Source: Pratylenchus scribneri (lineage: Eukaryota > Nematoda > Chromadorea > Rhabditida > Pratylenchidae). Taken from it: 64,000 bases of DNA. The position numbers and the translations under genes are program-made. The stretch spans positions 558,001 through 622,000 of the forward strand of contig JAQSEB010000103.1 of the NCBI GenBank assembly GCA_030063045.1. The letters run 5' to 3'. Shown in pieces: positions 39,475 through 51,077 of the stretch. Position 1 is the stretch's first letter, and each line of letters begins with the position of its first letter. Under the pieces are notes generated by a model. That model was not told the origin of the DNA and did no database searches. It worked only from the letters and a program-made list of their open reading frames with translations.

Positions 39475-40077
39475 GAAAGCAATTCATTTGCCTCCCTCCT
39501 AAAAATTTTACCCATGGACAATACTCGTGATTGGCCAACCTTTAATATCGTATTTTTGGCCTTATATCCCAAATTTTTATTCCACCAAATGATAATAAAA
39601 AGTTTGTGGGAAAAGAATCCCAAAAATTGGCTAAATTTCCGTTAAATGGCCACAAAGATTTGATAATATATTCTCCCTCAATGAAGCCCCTCACAACCAA
39701 TTTGTCCGTAGGTGGTGGTCTGCTGCTCTGCCGACCATTTGTCTTCTTCCCCATTCTTTCGGCCACCTTTGTCGGCACATTGCCCATTCTCCTTCTCTTC
39801 ACCTTTGTGCACCACAAAGACATTTTTATTGGGGGTCTTTGCAGCACAGGAGGGGAGGTAATTTGTTGGAAAGGTCGGTCAAGAACTTGTCAAATTGGTG
39901 GTGGGGGGGGGGGGGGGGGGAAGATATGCCACTTTGATTTGTTAATGAGGCACAAAGGGCCATCGCATAGAATAAAAGAGAAAATGTTTGGCATATTTTT
40001 TACACAATTTTGATGAAAAAAAAAGTTGCAAAAATGATTATCGGTGGAAAAGCAAATATATTAATAATTTGGGTGGA

Positions 40078-41508
40078 TTAACCAATGCCACCTTTCTCTG
40101 GCGGTGCCTCAAGGAGGATTCTTCCTTGCCCATTTTGAATATTTTGATTGAATTCTTCTGTTTCTGTGCCTCTCCTCATCAATTGTTCTTCTTTTCCTTC
40201 CGTATCCAGCGAATTTGGTGGGCCCAAGTAAAAAAGTTGTGCGGCATTTTCGGCCGGAATTTCTGCTGTTCCATCATTTCCCATTGGATTTGGCCAAAAT
40301 TGGATTGTGCCAGCCAATTTTGGGTCAGTCGCCAATAATGTTGCCGGCGAAGGGAATTGCTGATGATGAGGTGGCATTCTGCACAAAACTCAGTTATTTC
40401 CTTTCAAAAATGCCTTAAAACTCACAATGCAGAGGAATGATGTTGGGGAGGGGTCAGAAGGTGGAATGAATTGGGAGGAATTAGGAGAGAAGGACAACAC
40501 CCGAAAAGTTGAAAAGCGGCCTGCGGAAATCCGGCATTTGTAGCAAAATCAGCTTGATTCAAAATTGCCGGTTTCCGCTTGAATCTACAAATATAAAATA
40601 ATATTTTGACAATAAATTAATTTGCCTTTTTCGACGTCTCAAAAAGCTGCCATTGTCGAACATATCCTCCGCCGCCGGATCCAACATCCAATAATTGCCC
40701 TTTCCTGGATTCCCCGGCTCCCGAGGACATTTCACAAAACAATCATTGAGGCTAAAACAAAATGAAAAGTTTAATTTCCGAAAAAAGGAAAATGATGCAT
40801 ACCTTAGATTATGCCTTATTGAATTTTGCCAAGCTGGAAATTTTTCACGATAATAGTCGAATTTGGCCATAATAAATTCACAAATCTGAGGAAAATAAAA
40901 TTGAATGAATGAATTTAGTAAATTGGACAACCTGCGAAAGTGTTAACCGCCTTTCCTTGGAATTGACGATGGCCATGGAAATGAGGGCAATGTAGGAGAA
41001 GGGCGGCTTCTTTGCCCTTAAAAATAAATATAAATTACTAATTTTGATCATCAAATTCAGGGCCCTCTAACCTTTCGCCTCCATTGGATTTACTATTATT
41101 ATTGGCCGGATCATCGCCTCCATCATTTGGCAGCGGCGGTGTTTCATCGGCCAAAGTCGAAGAAGTGCTTGGCCCCATTCGGCACCAAATTCCTTCCTCA
41201 TCATCTTCTTCATCTTCCTCCACATTTTCTTCATCCCTTCTATCCATTTTTGCCATTTTTTCCCTTTCGGCATTTTTCCTTCCATCTAATTCTTCTCTTC
41301 CTTCTATTTTTTCTTCATTCCCAATTTTTTGCCTTTGCCTTTTTGCCAGTTTTTGCCCATCTTCCATTTTGGCCTCTTCATCCCCTCCTCCATTTATTCT
41401 TCGTTTCCGTTGTTTTTGTTGCTGCTCCAAATTCCTTTGTTGGTTTTCGCCATTTTCCTCCATTGGGGGCGATTTACTGGCAAGGATGGCGTCGATTCCG
41501 AATCGCAT
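40078..41508 (-). CDS. unc-130: Forkhead transcription factor, FoxD class (UNC-130-like)
   Basis: Six exons sum in frame to 396 residues: 41508-41072, 41016-40932, 40885-40803, 40751-40626, 40584-40426 and 40378-40078. The start region [10 protein letters not shown] contains FxIxxIL, an eh1-type Groucho-binding motif, followed by a Lys/Glu-rich acidic/basic stretch. The forkhead domain runs from [20 protein letters not shown] through [60 protein letters not shown] and [16 protein letters not shown]. The [35 protein letters not shown] pattern is typical of FoxD. The intron after RRRKR needs a GC donor (GCAAAT) to give the conserved FKR continuation. Unspliced, the frame would end soon after. 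An upstream in-frame ATG at 41577 exists. The symbol is by family. Confidence 0.85.
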
Positions 41509-43477
41509 TTTTTGAGCAATGGATGATCGGCGGAAGGGAATAGTGGAAGGGATTGGGTGGCTTATCAGCAACAGCAAAAATAAAACATTTTATTTTCCTT
41601 TCCAAATCAAATGTTAGTCTTTATTTGGTGGGGGGGGGGGGTGGCTGGCGCGAATAATTCATTCAATATATTTTTGGGAAGGGTTACTGTACTCGATGAT
41701 TGAAGGGTGACTTTTGGGTGGAATAAGTGGGGACTGGGGATAAGGGAAACAACATTGTTGAATGAGAAAATTGGTTTTGACGAGCACAAAATTGGGGTTT
41801 AGATTGGATTGGGATGGGGGAAGGGGTGTAGGGGTGAGGGGGATTCAGAAACATAATTTGCCTTCCACCCACTCTTCAAAATAGTATACCGTGGCGGCCT
41901 CATTTGGGAGGGGGGGGGGGGGGTGGTATGTTGCGAATCCATGGAAAATTAATAATATTTAATAAGTTGTTGTCAACCAAATGTACAAAAAAAAGGATTT
42001 CCGGCTTCCACATTATTTTTGGATATTTCTATTTTTGATTGGGGATGAAGTGGCTCAAATATTTTGATAGAAGAATGGAATCATCAAATCGCATTTCCAT
42101 TTAATAAAATGTTGAATTGGCTAATTAATTATATCAAAGAATCAATCACTAAGGAAAATATAAAAATATAATTAATTATTGAAAACTGGTGGCCAATGTT
42201 TTTAGAAGTATTTAGTATATTTATTCTCTCGTAGAATAACATTTTTCCATTGTGATCAGAGCAGCAGCAGAAGGAGTAAAGGGGCGGGGCCATGTCAAAT
42301 AGTGAAGGGGGAAGGAGGGGAGAAGAAAGATTATTGGCTGGCCTTGAGAGGGCCACCGGCGGAATTGGGAGAGGGGGGGGGGGTGACTTTTCCGCCCGAA
42401 TGCTTCTTCTCTTTCTTTCCTTTACTAACTTGCTGCTGTTGGACACAAATTGAATTGACAATGGCAGCCGATTGTGATGGGAGCCGATCAGTCAAGGCAA
42501 AAGGGGGCATCGAGCAAATATTTTGATTTCAAATTCCCCCTTTTTAGTGCACAGTTGTCCTCTCTGCTATTCTACTTTGATTTGTTGGCCCATTTTCAAC
42601 AATGAAAACATTGGAAAATACGAAGGGAAATTTTTGAATTGATGAGAATAACTGGGGGCATTAATAATTGGACCAATGAATTAAGCCATTTTTATATTCA
42701 AATTGAATTTTAATCTTTTTGATTGCTACTCCTAAAATAGGCTAAAATGATAAGATTTTGGTCTGTGAGAAATTAAAATATGTACAGAAAGATTCGATGG
42801 CAATTGGGAATACAGAGAGGGGGCCAAAATTATTGGAGGGGGATTAGAAATGGGTTTAAGAAGATTCAGAATGGGCACAATAATAGGAATAAATAAATGA
42901 ATGAATTGAGGATGATGCCAAATGAATGAGAAGAAAATTGAATTGGTGTGTTGCGAAGAATTTGGAAAAGAATGAATGGATTTTGGATGCTCGCGCGCAG
43001 CTGCCACTGCGAATATTGCGCATCATCATGGATGGCTTGTGAATGGGTGAATATACGGTAAAAATGATGGGAGGGAGGGGAGGGGATATGAGGATGTTAA
43101 TCTGCTGCATTCTATTCTATTACTATGATGGTCGATAACAATCTTCCCTTTGGGGTAGATAAACCCGGGAAGAAAAAAGTTTAATGGAAATTATTTAGAG
43201 GAAGAAGAAACATTAATTTGGCAATTATTAGTTGAAATAAAACGATTAAATATCTGGGCCATTAATTTGGTATGGTTTAACAAGAAAGTAACAAACATGA
43301 AGGTTATATGTGATTCAAATGCCTTTAAAAAATTTTAAGTGATTTTTCTTCAAGAAATTCCATTTTAATATGTGCAATGGCGAGTAAATTTCTTAATTTA
43401 TATTACTAAATTTTATTTCTAATAGCAGATTTATTTCTTAAAAAAATGCCTTTTTCATTCCTCAAAAATATAATTAA
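41509..43477. other. Gene-poor region with G tracts upstream of the Fox gene
   Basis: Contains G runs of 12 at 41630-41641, 14 at 41910-41923 and 11 at 42373-42383. No credible exon was found. Small frames on the minus strand at 41.6-41.9 and 42.7-43.1 kb are low-complexity. Confidence 0.5.
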
Positions 43478-44388
43478 TCAGAACAGGCGAATTAATAAAA
43501 TCAGAACAGGCGGAAATATTAAAATCAGAACAGGAGGAATTATTAAAATCAGAACAGGCGGAATTATTAAAATCAGAACAGGCGGAATTATTAAAATCAG
43601 AACAGGCGGAATTATTAAAATCAGAACAGGCGGAATTATTAAAATCAGAACAGGCGGAATTATTAAAATCAGAACAGGCGGAATTATTAAAATCAGAACA
43701 GGCGGAATTATTAAAATCAGAACAGGCGGAATTATTTAAATCAGAACAGGCGGAATTATTAAAATCAGAACAGGCGGAATTATTAAAATCAGAACAGGCG
43801 GAATTATTAAAATCAGAACAGGCGGAATTATTAAAATCAGAACAGGCGGAATTATTAAAATCAGAACAGGCGGAATTATTAAAATCAGGACAGGCGGAAT
43901 TATTAAAATCAGAACAGGCGGAATTATTGAAATCAGAACAGGCGGAATTATTAAAATCAGAATAGGCGGAATTATTAAAATCAGAACAGGCGGAATTATT
44001 AAAATCAGAATAGGCGGAATTATTAAAATCAGAACAGGCGGAATTATTAAAATCAGAACAGGCGGAATTATTAAAATCAGAACAGGCGGAATTATTAAAA
44101 TCAGAACAGGCGGAATTATTAAAATCAGAACAGGCGGAATTTAATAAAATCAGAACAGGCGGAATTATTAAAATCAGAACAGGCGGAATTTAATAAAATC
44201 AGAACAGGCGGAATTATTAAAATCAGAACAGGCGGAATTTAATAAAATCAGAACAGGCGGAATTATTAAAATCAGAACAGGCGGAATTTAATAAAATCAG
44301 AACAGGCGGAATTATTAAAATCAGAACAGGCGGAATTATTAAAATCAGAACAGGCGGAATTATTAAAATTAGAAGAGGCGAATTAAAT
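43478..44388 (+). repeat. 24-bp minisatellite array 3 (about 38 units)
   Basis: Same unit and orientation as array 1. Variants include AATAGGCGG, GGACAGG and, near the right end, alternating GGAATTTAATAAAATC units that shift the frame. It ends in a degenerate GAAGAGGCGAATTAAATT. Confidence 0.97.
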
Positions 44389-44457
44389 TTCATAAAATTA
44401 AAATTAAACAAATTATGAGGACACTTGGCTTTACAATTTTATTATATCATCTTCCCA

Positions 44458-44781
44458 GAAAGGCTATTGCGTTGTTGGGTTTATGAGCTAAAAACGAATA
44501 GAGGTATCAATCGGCGTTCGGCGGTATCTCCAACTGATTATGTAAAATTTGTGGATCGACTATTTGGGGAAAAAGAAGTTATCGAATAAATTCAAAATAA
44601 TTTGATAGAAGCATATTACAAAGTTTTGGAGGTGAAATTGCCCATTTCCCATAAATTTATCTGTGCTTTGGATGGAAATGCTGAAAAGAAAGAGCCAATA
44701 AAATATTTATTATATTTGGTGGAGAATTATTGGGAAAAGCTGCTGTCGGCTGCTGTTTTTCCTTCCTGGCACAGGCAATGA
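44458..44781 (+). pseudogene. Possible decayed coding fragment with one in-frame stop
   Basis: A 108-codon frame reads ERLLRCWVYELKTNRGINRR...DYVKFVDRLFGEKEVIE, a TAA at 44587-44589, then IQNNLIEAYYKVLEVKLP...LLYLVENYWEKLLSAAVFPS and TGA. Composition is protein-like, unlike the surrounding DNA. A TTCCCAG acceptor-like site precedes it. I do not recognise the family. It could be a pseudogene, a gene fragment moved with the adjacent array, or chance. Confidence 0.3.
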
Positions 44782-47446
44782 AAAAAATTGAACGAATTGC
44801 GGATTACGGTGAAATTGAAAAATAATAATATTATGAGAAAATAATAGCCACCCCAATTGCCGTTTGATTACTCAAGATTTATTAGCACTGTTAGAATAAT
44901 AAATAATGAGTTTGTAGAAAACTAAACATGACAAAAATGAATATTTTTGGCAGGTAAAATAAGGAAAATATTTGAATGAGTCAAACCAATAGGACATTTG
45001 GAAATTCCTCCCTTTTTCCATTTCCTCTCTCCCATTTTTCTCATTTGACTCCGCCCAATTCCTCCTCCTATTTTCCCTTTCATCTTCGATCAATTCGCCA
45101 TCGAACTATCAAATTGGCTTAATCGAATTGTTCTCACTAAATTCATATTAAAATGATAATCCGTTTGCTGATCATTCGGTGGCCAATAATAAGACCCAAT
45201 AATTGGTTTCATTTTCCAACCTCTCCCCCCTTAACTTATTTTATTCCACCACTTGTTTTTGCCAAAAAATTGGGAGCCAAAGGCGGATTGCGCATTCATT
45301 CAACTCATCATCAAACCCCCATTCCCCATTCTTCATAAATTCCCCTATTTTTGATTATGCCAAGCAAAGTTGCCGACCGCGCACTCAAAAGAGGAGAAGG
45401 GGAAGGAAATGCCACAAAAGGAAGTGCCAATTTATGGGCGCCGAGGGGATTACGCCAAGTGGTTTTGAGGGTCGTTGAAAATCGGCTCAAAACCAAGATC
45501 GGCATTTTTTATGTGTTTTCCGGCCAACTTTCGCCTTTGCTCGCCCCATTCTTGACCTTGACTTGATGAGCGCGAATGGGGTTTGGAATTTTGATGCTCT
45601 TCTTAAGTTAGTTGGAATGCCGCCGTCCAACGAATTCGGATTTATTATGTTAGATTGGTGCATTATTCAAATTTTTATTATGGATGGAAAGAATAATCAT
45701 CTGATTAAAAATGTAAAATGATTGTGCCGTTTATCATTTAATGCTGACTGAATAAGTGTGAAATGAATTAATGACAGAAAAAATAGGTTGAATTTGCTTC
45801 TGGGAAATTAAAATTTGAATTGTCTCCTAAAATACAGTACATCCATCAATGCCCCTTCAAATTCAGCCAATCCTCAATCCTTTTTCCTTCCTTCTAAAAT
45901 CACCCTCCCTCATCCAATCCATCTACATCGCGCCTCATCACATTTTTGGTGGGGGAGGAAAGAAGATGGGCAATTAGGGGATTAGAAGATGAGCGGAGGT
46001 GGAGGTGGAAAGGTGGGTGGGGGCCAAGTTGAAGTGGAAATTCGGTGGTGGACAAGTTTTTGCTGATGAAAGAGGGGAATGGACCGGATGAAGAGAGAGA
46101 TGGAAGTGTATCCATTTCGGCATTGGCACATTGGCCCCTTTTTTGCTTATCGGCGGCCAAATCGAAGGAAGGGCCGAGGATTTTGTCGGCTGGGCCGATG
46201 AATTTTTGATGGGTTTTATGCAGATTTGGGAGTGACGGATGGAAAAGGATTTACTTTTTTGAAAGGAGAGGAGGGAGAGAGGATGGATTTGGCAATTGGA
46301 AACAGAGGATAAAATGAAATTTGTTGACATTTAAGTTTTGGGGATGCTTTAATAATATAATACACAAAATTGAAATATTGAACAAAACAACAAATATCCA
46401 AATAATATCCAATGAATGCCATATGCCCTAAATTCATCCATTTCACTCAAACCCAAGAATGCGCATTTCTTTCTTCCCCAAATTGAGCGCCCAATTCATG
46501 GCTAATTCAAGTTGACAGCCACAAAACAATCCAATCAAATGTGCGCATTTGCATTATATAAAATGCGCAAATATTCATTCAAAATATTATTCCTTCATTT
46601 CCAATTTCTTCAACATTTTGGAATGGCCAAACTTTTCATCCTCTTCCTCTTTTTTATTTGGCCTTTGTCCTCGAAGGCATTTACCCAGTCAGCTGCTTGT
46701 CCTCATCCAAAATTTGCGCACATTTTGGGCCAGCAGACGGAGAGGAGCCAGTGGGAAGGGAAGGGAAAATTTTGGCGAAAGGAACGAAGTTGGCCCTTTG
46801 CCGATTAGTGTGCCCCTTTGGCCAATTCATTGGCCCTTTTTTCCAAGGAGGGGAATGGCCAATTTGTCAGCAGCAGCATTTCGTCCCAAAGCCGGTCATT
46901 TTACACAAAGGGCCAAGGAAGGATTGGGATATGGATTGGATAGTGATCGATGGGGGATTTGGGTGGGGAAATGAATGAATGGGCAGATGAACGACGACGA
47001 ATTGGGGATGAGGTGGAGAAATGCAAAATTTTGAGGAAAATGAGGAAGGGGCCATATTCTGGCAAAATATTTATGAAGGAAAACAAACAATCAAAGAGGG
47101 GAATTGCAATATGGAAAATGTGAATAAACGAAGCGTCAAGCAAAATTCACAATAAGAACAAATGAATTTGTATTTCATTTTGGCTTTTGGCATTAAAATA
47201 CCGTATTTCCTCTATTGGTATCCACCTTTCTCTAGTAGAAGCTCCCCTAATAATAGTTCCCTTTGGAATGTATTTTCGGTCGCCTTCTTTTGAAGATTTT
47301 TATGGGAAATTTTTGCTTCGTTTTGGAAGGTCTCTGAAAAATAGTAGCCTCTCACTAATAAAGGAGAAATACGATAACGATATGCAAATTTTGATTTTTC
47401 TTTTTGTAATAGAAAATATTTAAAGCCAGCAATAATTTGTCTGTTG
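44782..47446. other. Gene-poor region between arrays 3 and 4
   Basis: No gene with recognisable domains. Several open frames overlap each other on both strands (45.2-45.6 and 45.9-46.3 kb) in purine/pyrimidine-skewed sequence. One short frame with a signal-like N-terminus at 46621-46806 is listed separately. Confidence 0.45.
46621..46806 (+). CDS. Hypothetical short protein with signal-peptide-like start
   Basis: Starts MAKLFILFLFFIWPLSSKAF, a strongly hydrophobic signal-like segment, then a basic hydrophilic part and stop, 61 residues in total. TTATATAAAATGCGC at 46555 could be a TATA box about 65 bp upstream. The downstream part overlaps open frames in all three + frames, which argues against strong coding constraint. 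No family recognised. Confidence 0.2.
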
Positions 47447-47507
47447 GTGCAGTGGTAGAGACGTCGATTTGAAACGAATATAGGGTGAAAGTTCGATGCC
47501 AACATGG
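47447..47507 (+). other. tRNA-like sequence next to array 4
   Basis: TGTTGGTGCAGTGGTAGAG is followed about 40 nt later by GTTCGATGCCAACA. TGTTGGT pairs with GCCAACA over seven positions (one G-T) like an acceptor stem, and the D-arm start and TTCGA are tRNA-like. The T-stem does not pair, so it is probably not functional. It ends 16 bp before minisatellite array 4. Confidence 0.4.
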
Positions 47508-47522
47508 TGATTTATTTTTTTA

Positions 47523-48152
47523 TCAGAACAGGCGGAATTATTAAAATCAGAACAGGCGGAATTATTAAAATCAGAACAGGCGGAATTATTAAAATCAGAA
47601 CAAGCGGAATTATTGAAATCAGAACATGCGGAATTATTAAAATCAGAAAAGGCGGAATTATTAAAATCAGAATAGGCGGAATTATTAAAAATCAGAACAG
47701 GCGGAATTATTAAAATCAGAACAGGCGGAATTATTAAAATCAGAACAGGCGGAATTATTAAAATCAGAACAGGCGGAATTATTAAAATCAGAACAGGCGT
47801 AATTATTAAAATCAGAACAGGCGGAATTATTAAAATCAGAACAGGCGGAATTATTAAAATAAGAACAGGCGGAATTATTAAAATCAGAACAGGCGGAATT
47901 ATTGAAATCAGAACAGGCGGAATTATTAAAATCAGAACAGGCGGAATTATTAAAATCAGAACAGGCGGAATTATTAAAATCAGAACAGGCGGAATTATTG
48001 AAATCAGAACAGGCGGAATTATTGAAATCAGAACAGGCGGAATTATTGAAATCAGAACAGGCGGAATTATTGAAATCAGAACAGGCGGAATTATTGAAAT
48101 CAGAACAGGCGGAATTATTAAAATCAGAACAGGCGGAATTTAAAAAATCATA
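47523..48152 (+). repeat. 24-bp minisatellite array 4 (about 26 units)
   Basis: Same unit and orientation as arrays 1 and 3. A block of six consecutive units carries ATTATTGAAATC, and single units carry ACAAGCGG, ACATGCGG, GAAAAGGCGG and AGGCGTAATT variants. Runs of identical variants indicate local amplification. Confidence 0.97.
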
Positions 48153-50560
48153 ACAAAAGTACAAAATGAAATAATTCTCTAAATATATCGAGAAAGCATT
48201 CATTCATTTTTTTTCATATCTCCTTTTCCTTTTATCCCTGTATTTTGTATTCCATTCCCCAATTCCAATTTCTTTCTTATTTTACACTTCCCTCCATCAA
48301 CATTTCTTCCACCAATTCAGGTCAAAATTCTTTTCCCGTATATTATTTTCAGCTACGCTCCCGAAAAGTTACCAGTCAAAGAAAAATCTTGAAAAAATTT
48401 ATAATTAATGAGAGGGGCAACCAAACACCCTTTTCCCATTCTTTCCTACCATCCAAATCCCCTTTCGTCCATCGGATCGGTTCAATTGAAGGGAAAGCAT
48501 TTTCAAAGGCAACAAGAAGAAAAGGACGAGAAGTGTGAGGCTGGAAGATGCCCCCTCAAGCGATCATCACTCAATAAAAAGTTTCATCCACATTTTATTC
48601 CCTGCCAAAACCCCAGCCCAGACACCACCTAATCTCATCGGCAATCGGCAGTAGCATAGTTTATATTTGCGTGGATGAACTACCTTTTGCTGCTGATGGA
48701 CGATGGACGAAAGAATGCATCGAGAGAAAGACTAGACAGACAAAATCGAGAATAGGGAAGGAAGAGCTACCCATCGTTACCAATTTTTCCCCTTCTCCTC
48801 TTCATCATCCCTTTCCGCCACATAGACACTATTTATCCGTGTGCGGCGGATCGCCCAACCAACACCAACCTCCAACCAGTCTCTAAACCAAATTGATGGA
48901 AACAAATGAGGCGATTTTCTTTTTGAAGGTTTGAGAAGAGAATGGACCTTTAGGCAGGCATAGATTGTAAGTGAAGATTGGAAGGAAGAGAAAAGGGCCA
49001 CCTGCGATGAGACGAAAAAACGCTCATCTTCATCTCATCCGCCCTTGGGGCAGTTCCTTCTTCTCTTCTTCTTCCCACTTTCATTCCATTGCACTTTTAT
49101 GCCTCCCTTCTGTGTTGCTTCTGTTGGTCAGTGCGCACCCAAAACTCCAACCCAGACCACTTTGCGATCTCCACAGACATACGCACATAAATTCACCTCC
49201 TCAACACCCCCCAAGCATATCCTCTTTGCTACTATTCCTCGCGGCCAAAAACCCCCATTGGCTCCCCATTAGTCCTCTTCTTTTCCCTCCTCCTTTTTCA
49301 TCGACCACTTTTTGTGATTGAGCAGTTCAATGTTGCCCCCTAATAAAGGGTGTCTTTCTCCATCAGTCACCTCTCATTCATCCACCCATCAGTCAGTCTG
49401 CATTGGTCCACCCTTCATCGGAGAGCATTCGCTCTCGGCCATTTTTTGCTTTACTTCCTTTATTCTCGACCTTTCTTCCCTCCTCCATTCATTCTTGCCC
49501 TTCGTACCACTCAACAAATTCGGGAGGACCGGAGGAATTGGTGGAAGTGTCTCTCTCGGAAGGGGGAGGTGGTTGCCTTGCGAGCGGCCGAACCAACAGA
49601 CCAGACCCAACCAATATTCCTTTCCTCCCTCAACCAGTCCAATACCACCAACCACCACCAAGACCATTCGTGTGTGCTCTTCCGTCGTCGCCCTCCCAGA
49701 CTCATCAGCTCTCGTCGATCCTTTCTCGTCCATCCATCGCCCCCCAAGCAAGAATGAATGCATTCCATTGCAGCAACACACCGGTCGACCACCACCACCA
49801 CCAACCGACCGACCAGCCTCACAGAGCCCCCACCAACACCATTTCCTTTCCTTCATTTTCATACAATCGCCAATCTCGGCTCTGCCCCCTAAAGCTCGCC
49901 AACAGCAGCATTCAGTCACACAGTTCGTCCTCCTCCATTCCCATTCATTCATTCATTTATTCCATTCCCAATTCCCCTATTTTACATTGAGCAACCAACA
50001 AAGTCGCCATTCCCATATCAGTCCACACAGTCCCAACTTCCACGTCCACATCAGTTATTATTAAATATGAGAAATAAATGAGACACCTCAGCAGCATTTT
50101 ATTTTATTCACCGAAGAGGACCTCTCCCAATTCCTCTTCTAAACATTTTTTCCTCCATCGGTAGCCGTTCATTATTTTTGCCTCTCATCGATAAAATGAG
50201 AATAATTGGAAAATAAATGAATGAAAGCAGCAAAAAATTTTATTATTAAACAATTTCGTCCAAATCATCCGTAAAATTTGAGTCCAAATTCCCTTAAAAA
50301 TGAAGCAGTACATCAATCTCAAATTTGCATAAATGAACGGCACAAAATGGGGTCTGGCTTGTTTCTCATCTTGTCCACAATGTTTCACGTATGTGAATGT
50401 GTGTAAAAGTTTGATGAGATCATACCAGATCACATTTTTACCCGTCATATTTTCTTCATTTTTCAACATCATCCTACAATTCAGGACAATATCTTCCAGT
50501 TTTTCAAAAAAAATTTCAACTACTTTATTTGGAAAAGGAAGTTTCACGCTAAGTGTTATC
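48153..50560. other. Pyrimidine-rich intergenic region
   Basis: Long C/T-rich sequence with ATTCATTCATT and CACCACCACC microrepeats at 49.3-50.0 kb. The 248-codon frame at 49318-50064 is low-complexity (Pro/Ser/His) with equally long frames in other registers and on the opposite strand. I do not call a gene. Confidence 0.45.
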
Positions 50561-50562
50561 AT

Positions 50563-50624
50563 AGCGCAATTGGTTAAGCGCTAGATTTTTGGCCGAGGTT
50601 CGAATCCCGAGAAGAGATAAATAT
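50563..50624 (+). other. tRNA-like sequence (decayed)
   Basis: TAGCGCAATTGGTTAAGCGC forms a perfect D-arm with A box, and GGTTCGAATCCC is a B box. TTATCAT and GAGATAA could form an acceptor stem with one mismatch. The anticodon arm and T-stem are poor (the loop would give TTT). It lies 55 bp from the intact tRNA-Thr, on the other strand. Confidence 0.45.
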
Positions 50625-50678
50625 TTTTTTCAAGGAAAAAACAATCTAAAATAACAAATTTTGATTCCAAAAAATTAT

Positions 50679-50750
50679 TGCCTCCAGGCGGTCTCGAACC
50701 GCCGACCTCCAGTTTACTAGACTGGCGCTCTACCCCTGAGCTATAGAGGC
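50679..50750 (-). tRNA. tRNA-Thr (anticodon AGT)
   Basis: A full 72-nt cloverleaf on the minus strand: acceptor GCCTCTA with TGGAGGC, D-arm GCTC/GAGC with loop AGGGGTA, anticodon stem CCAGT/ACTGG with loop CTAGTAA (anticodon AGT), variable AGGTC, T-arm GGCGG/CCGCC with loop TTCGAGA, and discriminator A. All stems pair. A-to-I editing of the first anticodon base would let it read ACU, ACC and ACA codons (general knowledge). Confidence 0.95.
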
Positions 50751-51077
50751 TCATCGATTCAAATTAATTGCAATCGGTCATCGTTTCCAACGAGGATGAC
50801 TGATTTAAAATTATGTATTTCTTTTTCTTTAAAGGGTCATGGGAATGGGAAAGACAACGGCCATGCTATTTAAGAACCAGTTTAAAAATTGATGTTAATT
50901 CAAATTTATTCAAGTCAAAAATAAATTAAAAACAAAGGTTTAGGTTTGTCTCATTCAAAAATAGTAAAAGGAGATCGAAGGCAGCAAAAATATCAATCAA
51001 TAAATAGTCAATATTAAGGGGTGAGGGGTGGATTGATGGGATAATCAAATAAAATTGATGGTTAAATAAATTAATTT

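Larger units (their letters stand above)
36976..40077. other. Gene-poor region between nurf-1 and the Fox gene
   Basis: About 3.1 kb. It holds an imperfect direct duplication near 37262-37560, a tRNA-like sequence at 37785-37853, a fold-back element at 39290-39474 and an 18-G tract at 39903-39920. No exon with a recognisable domain was found. In particular I saw no PHD or bromodomain exons that would continue nurf-1. Confidence 0.5.

Noticed and set aside
49318..50064. 248-codon frame rich in Pro, Ser and His
   Set aside because: Low-complexity pyrimidine-rich DNA with frames of similar length in other registers and on the minus strand; no domain.
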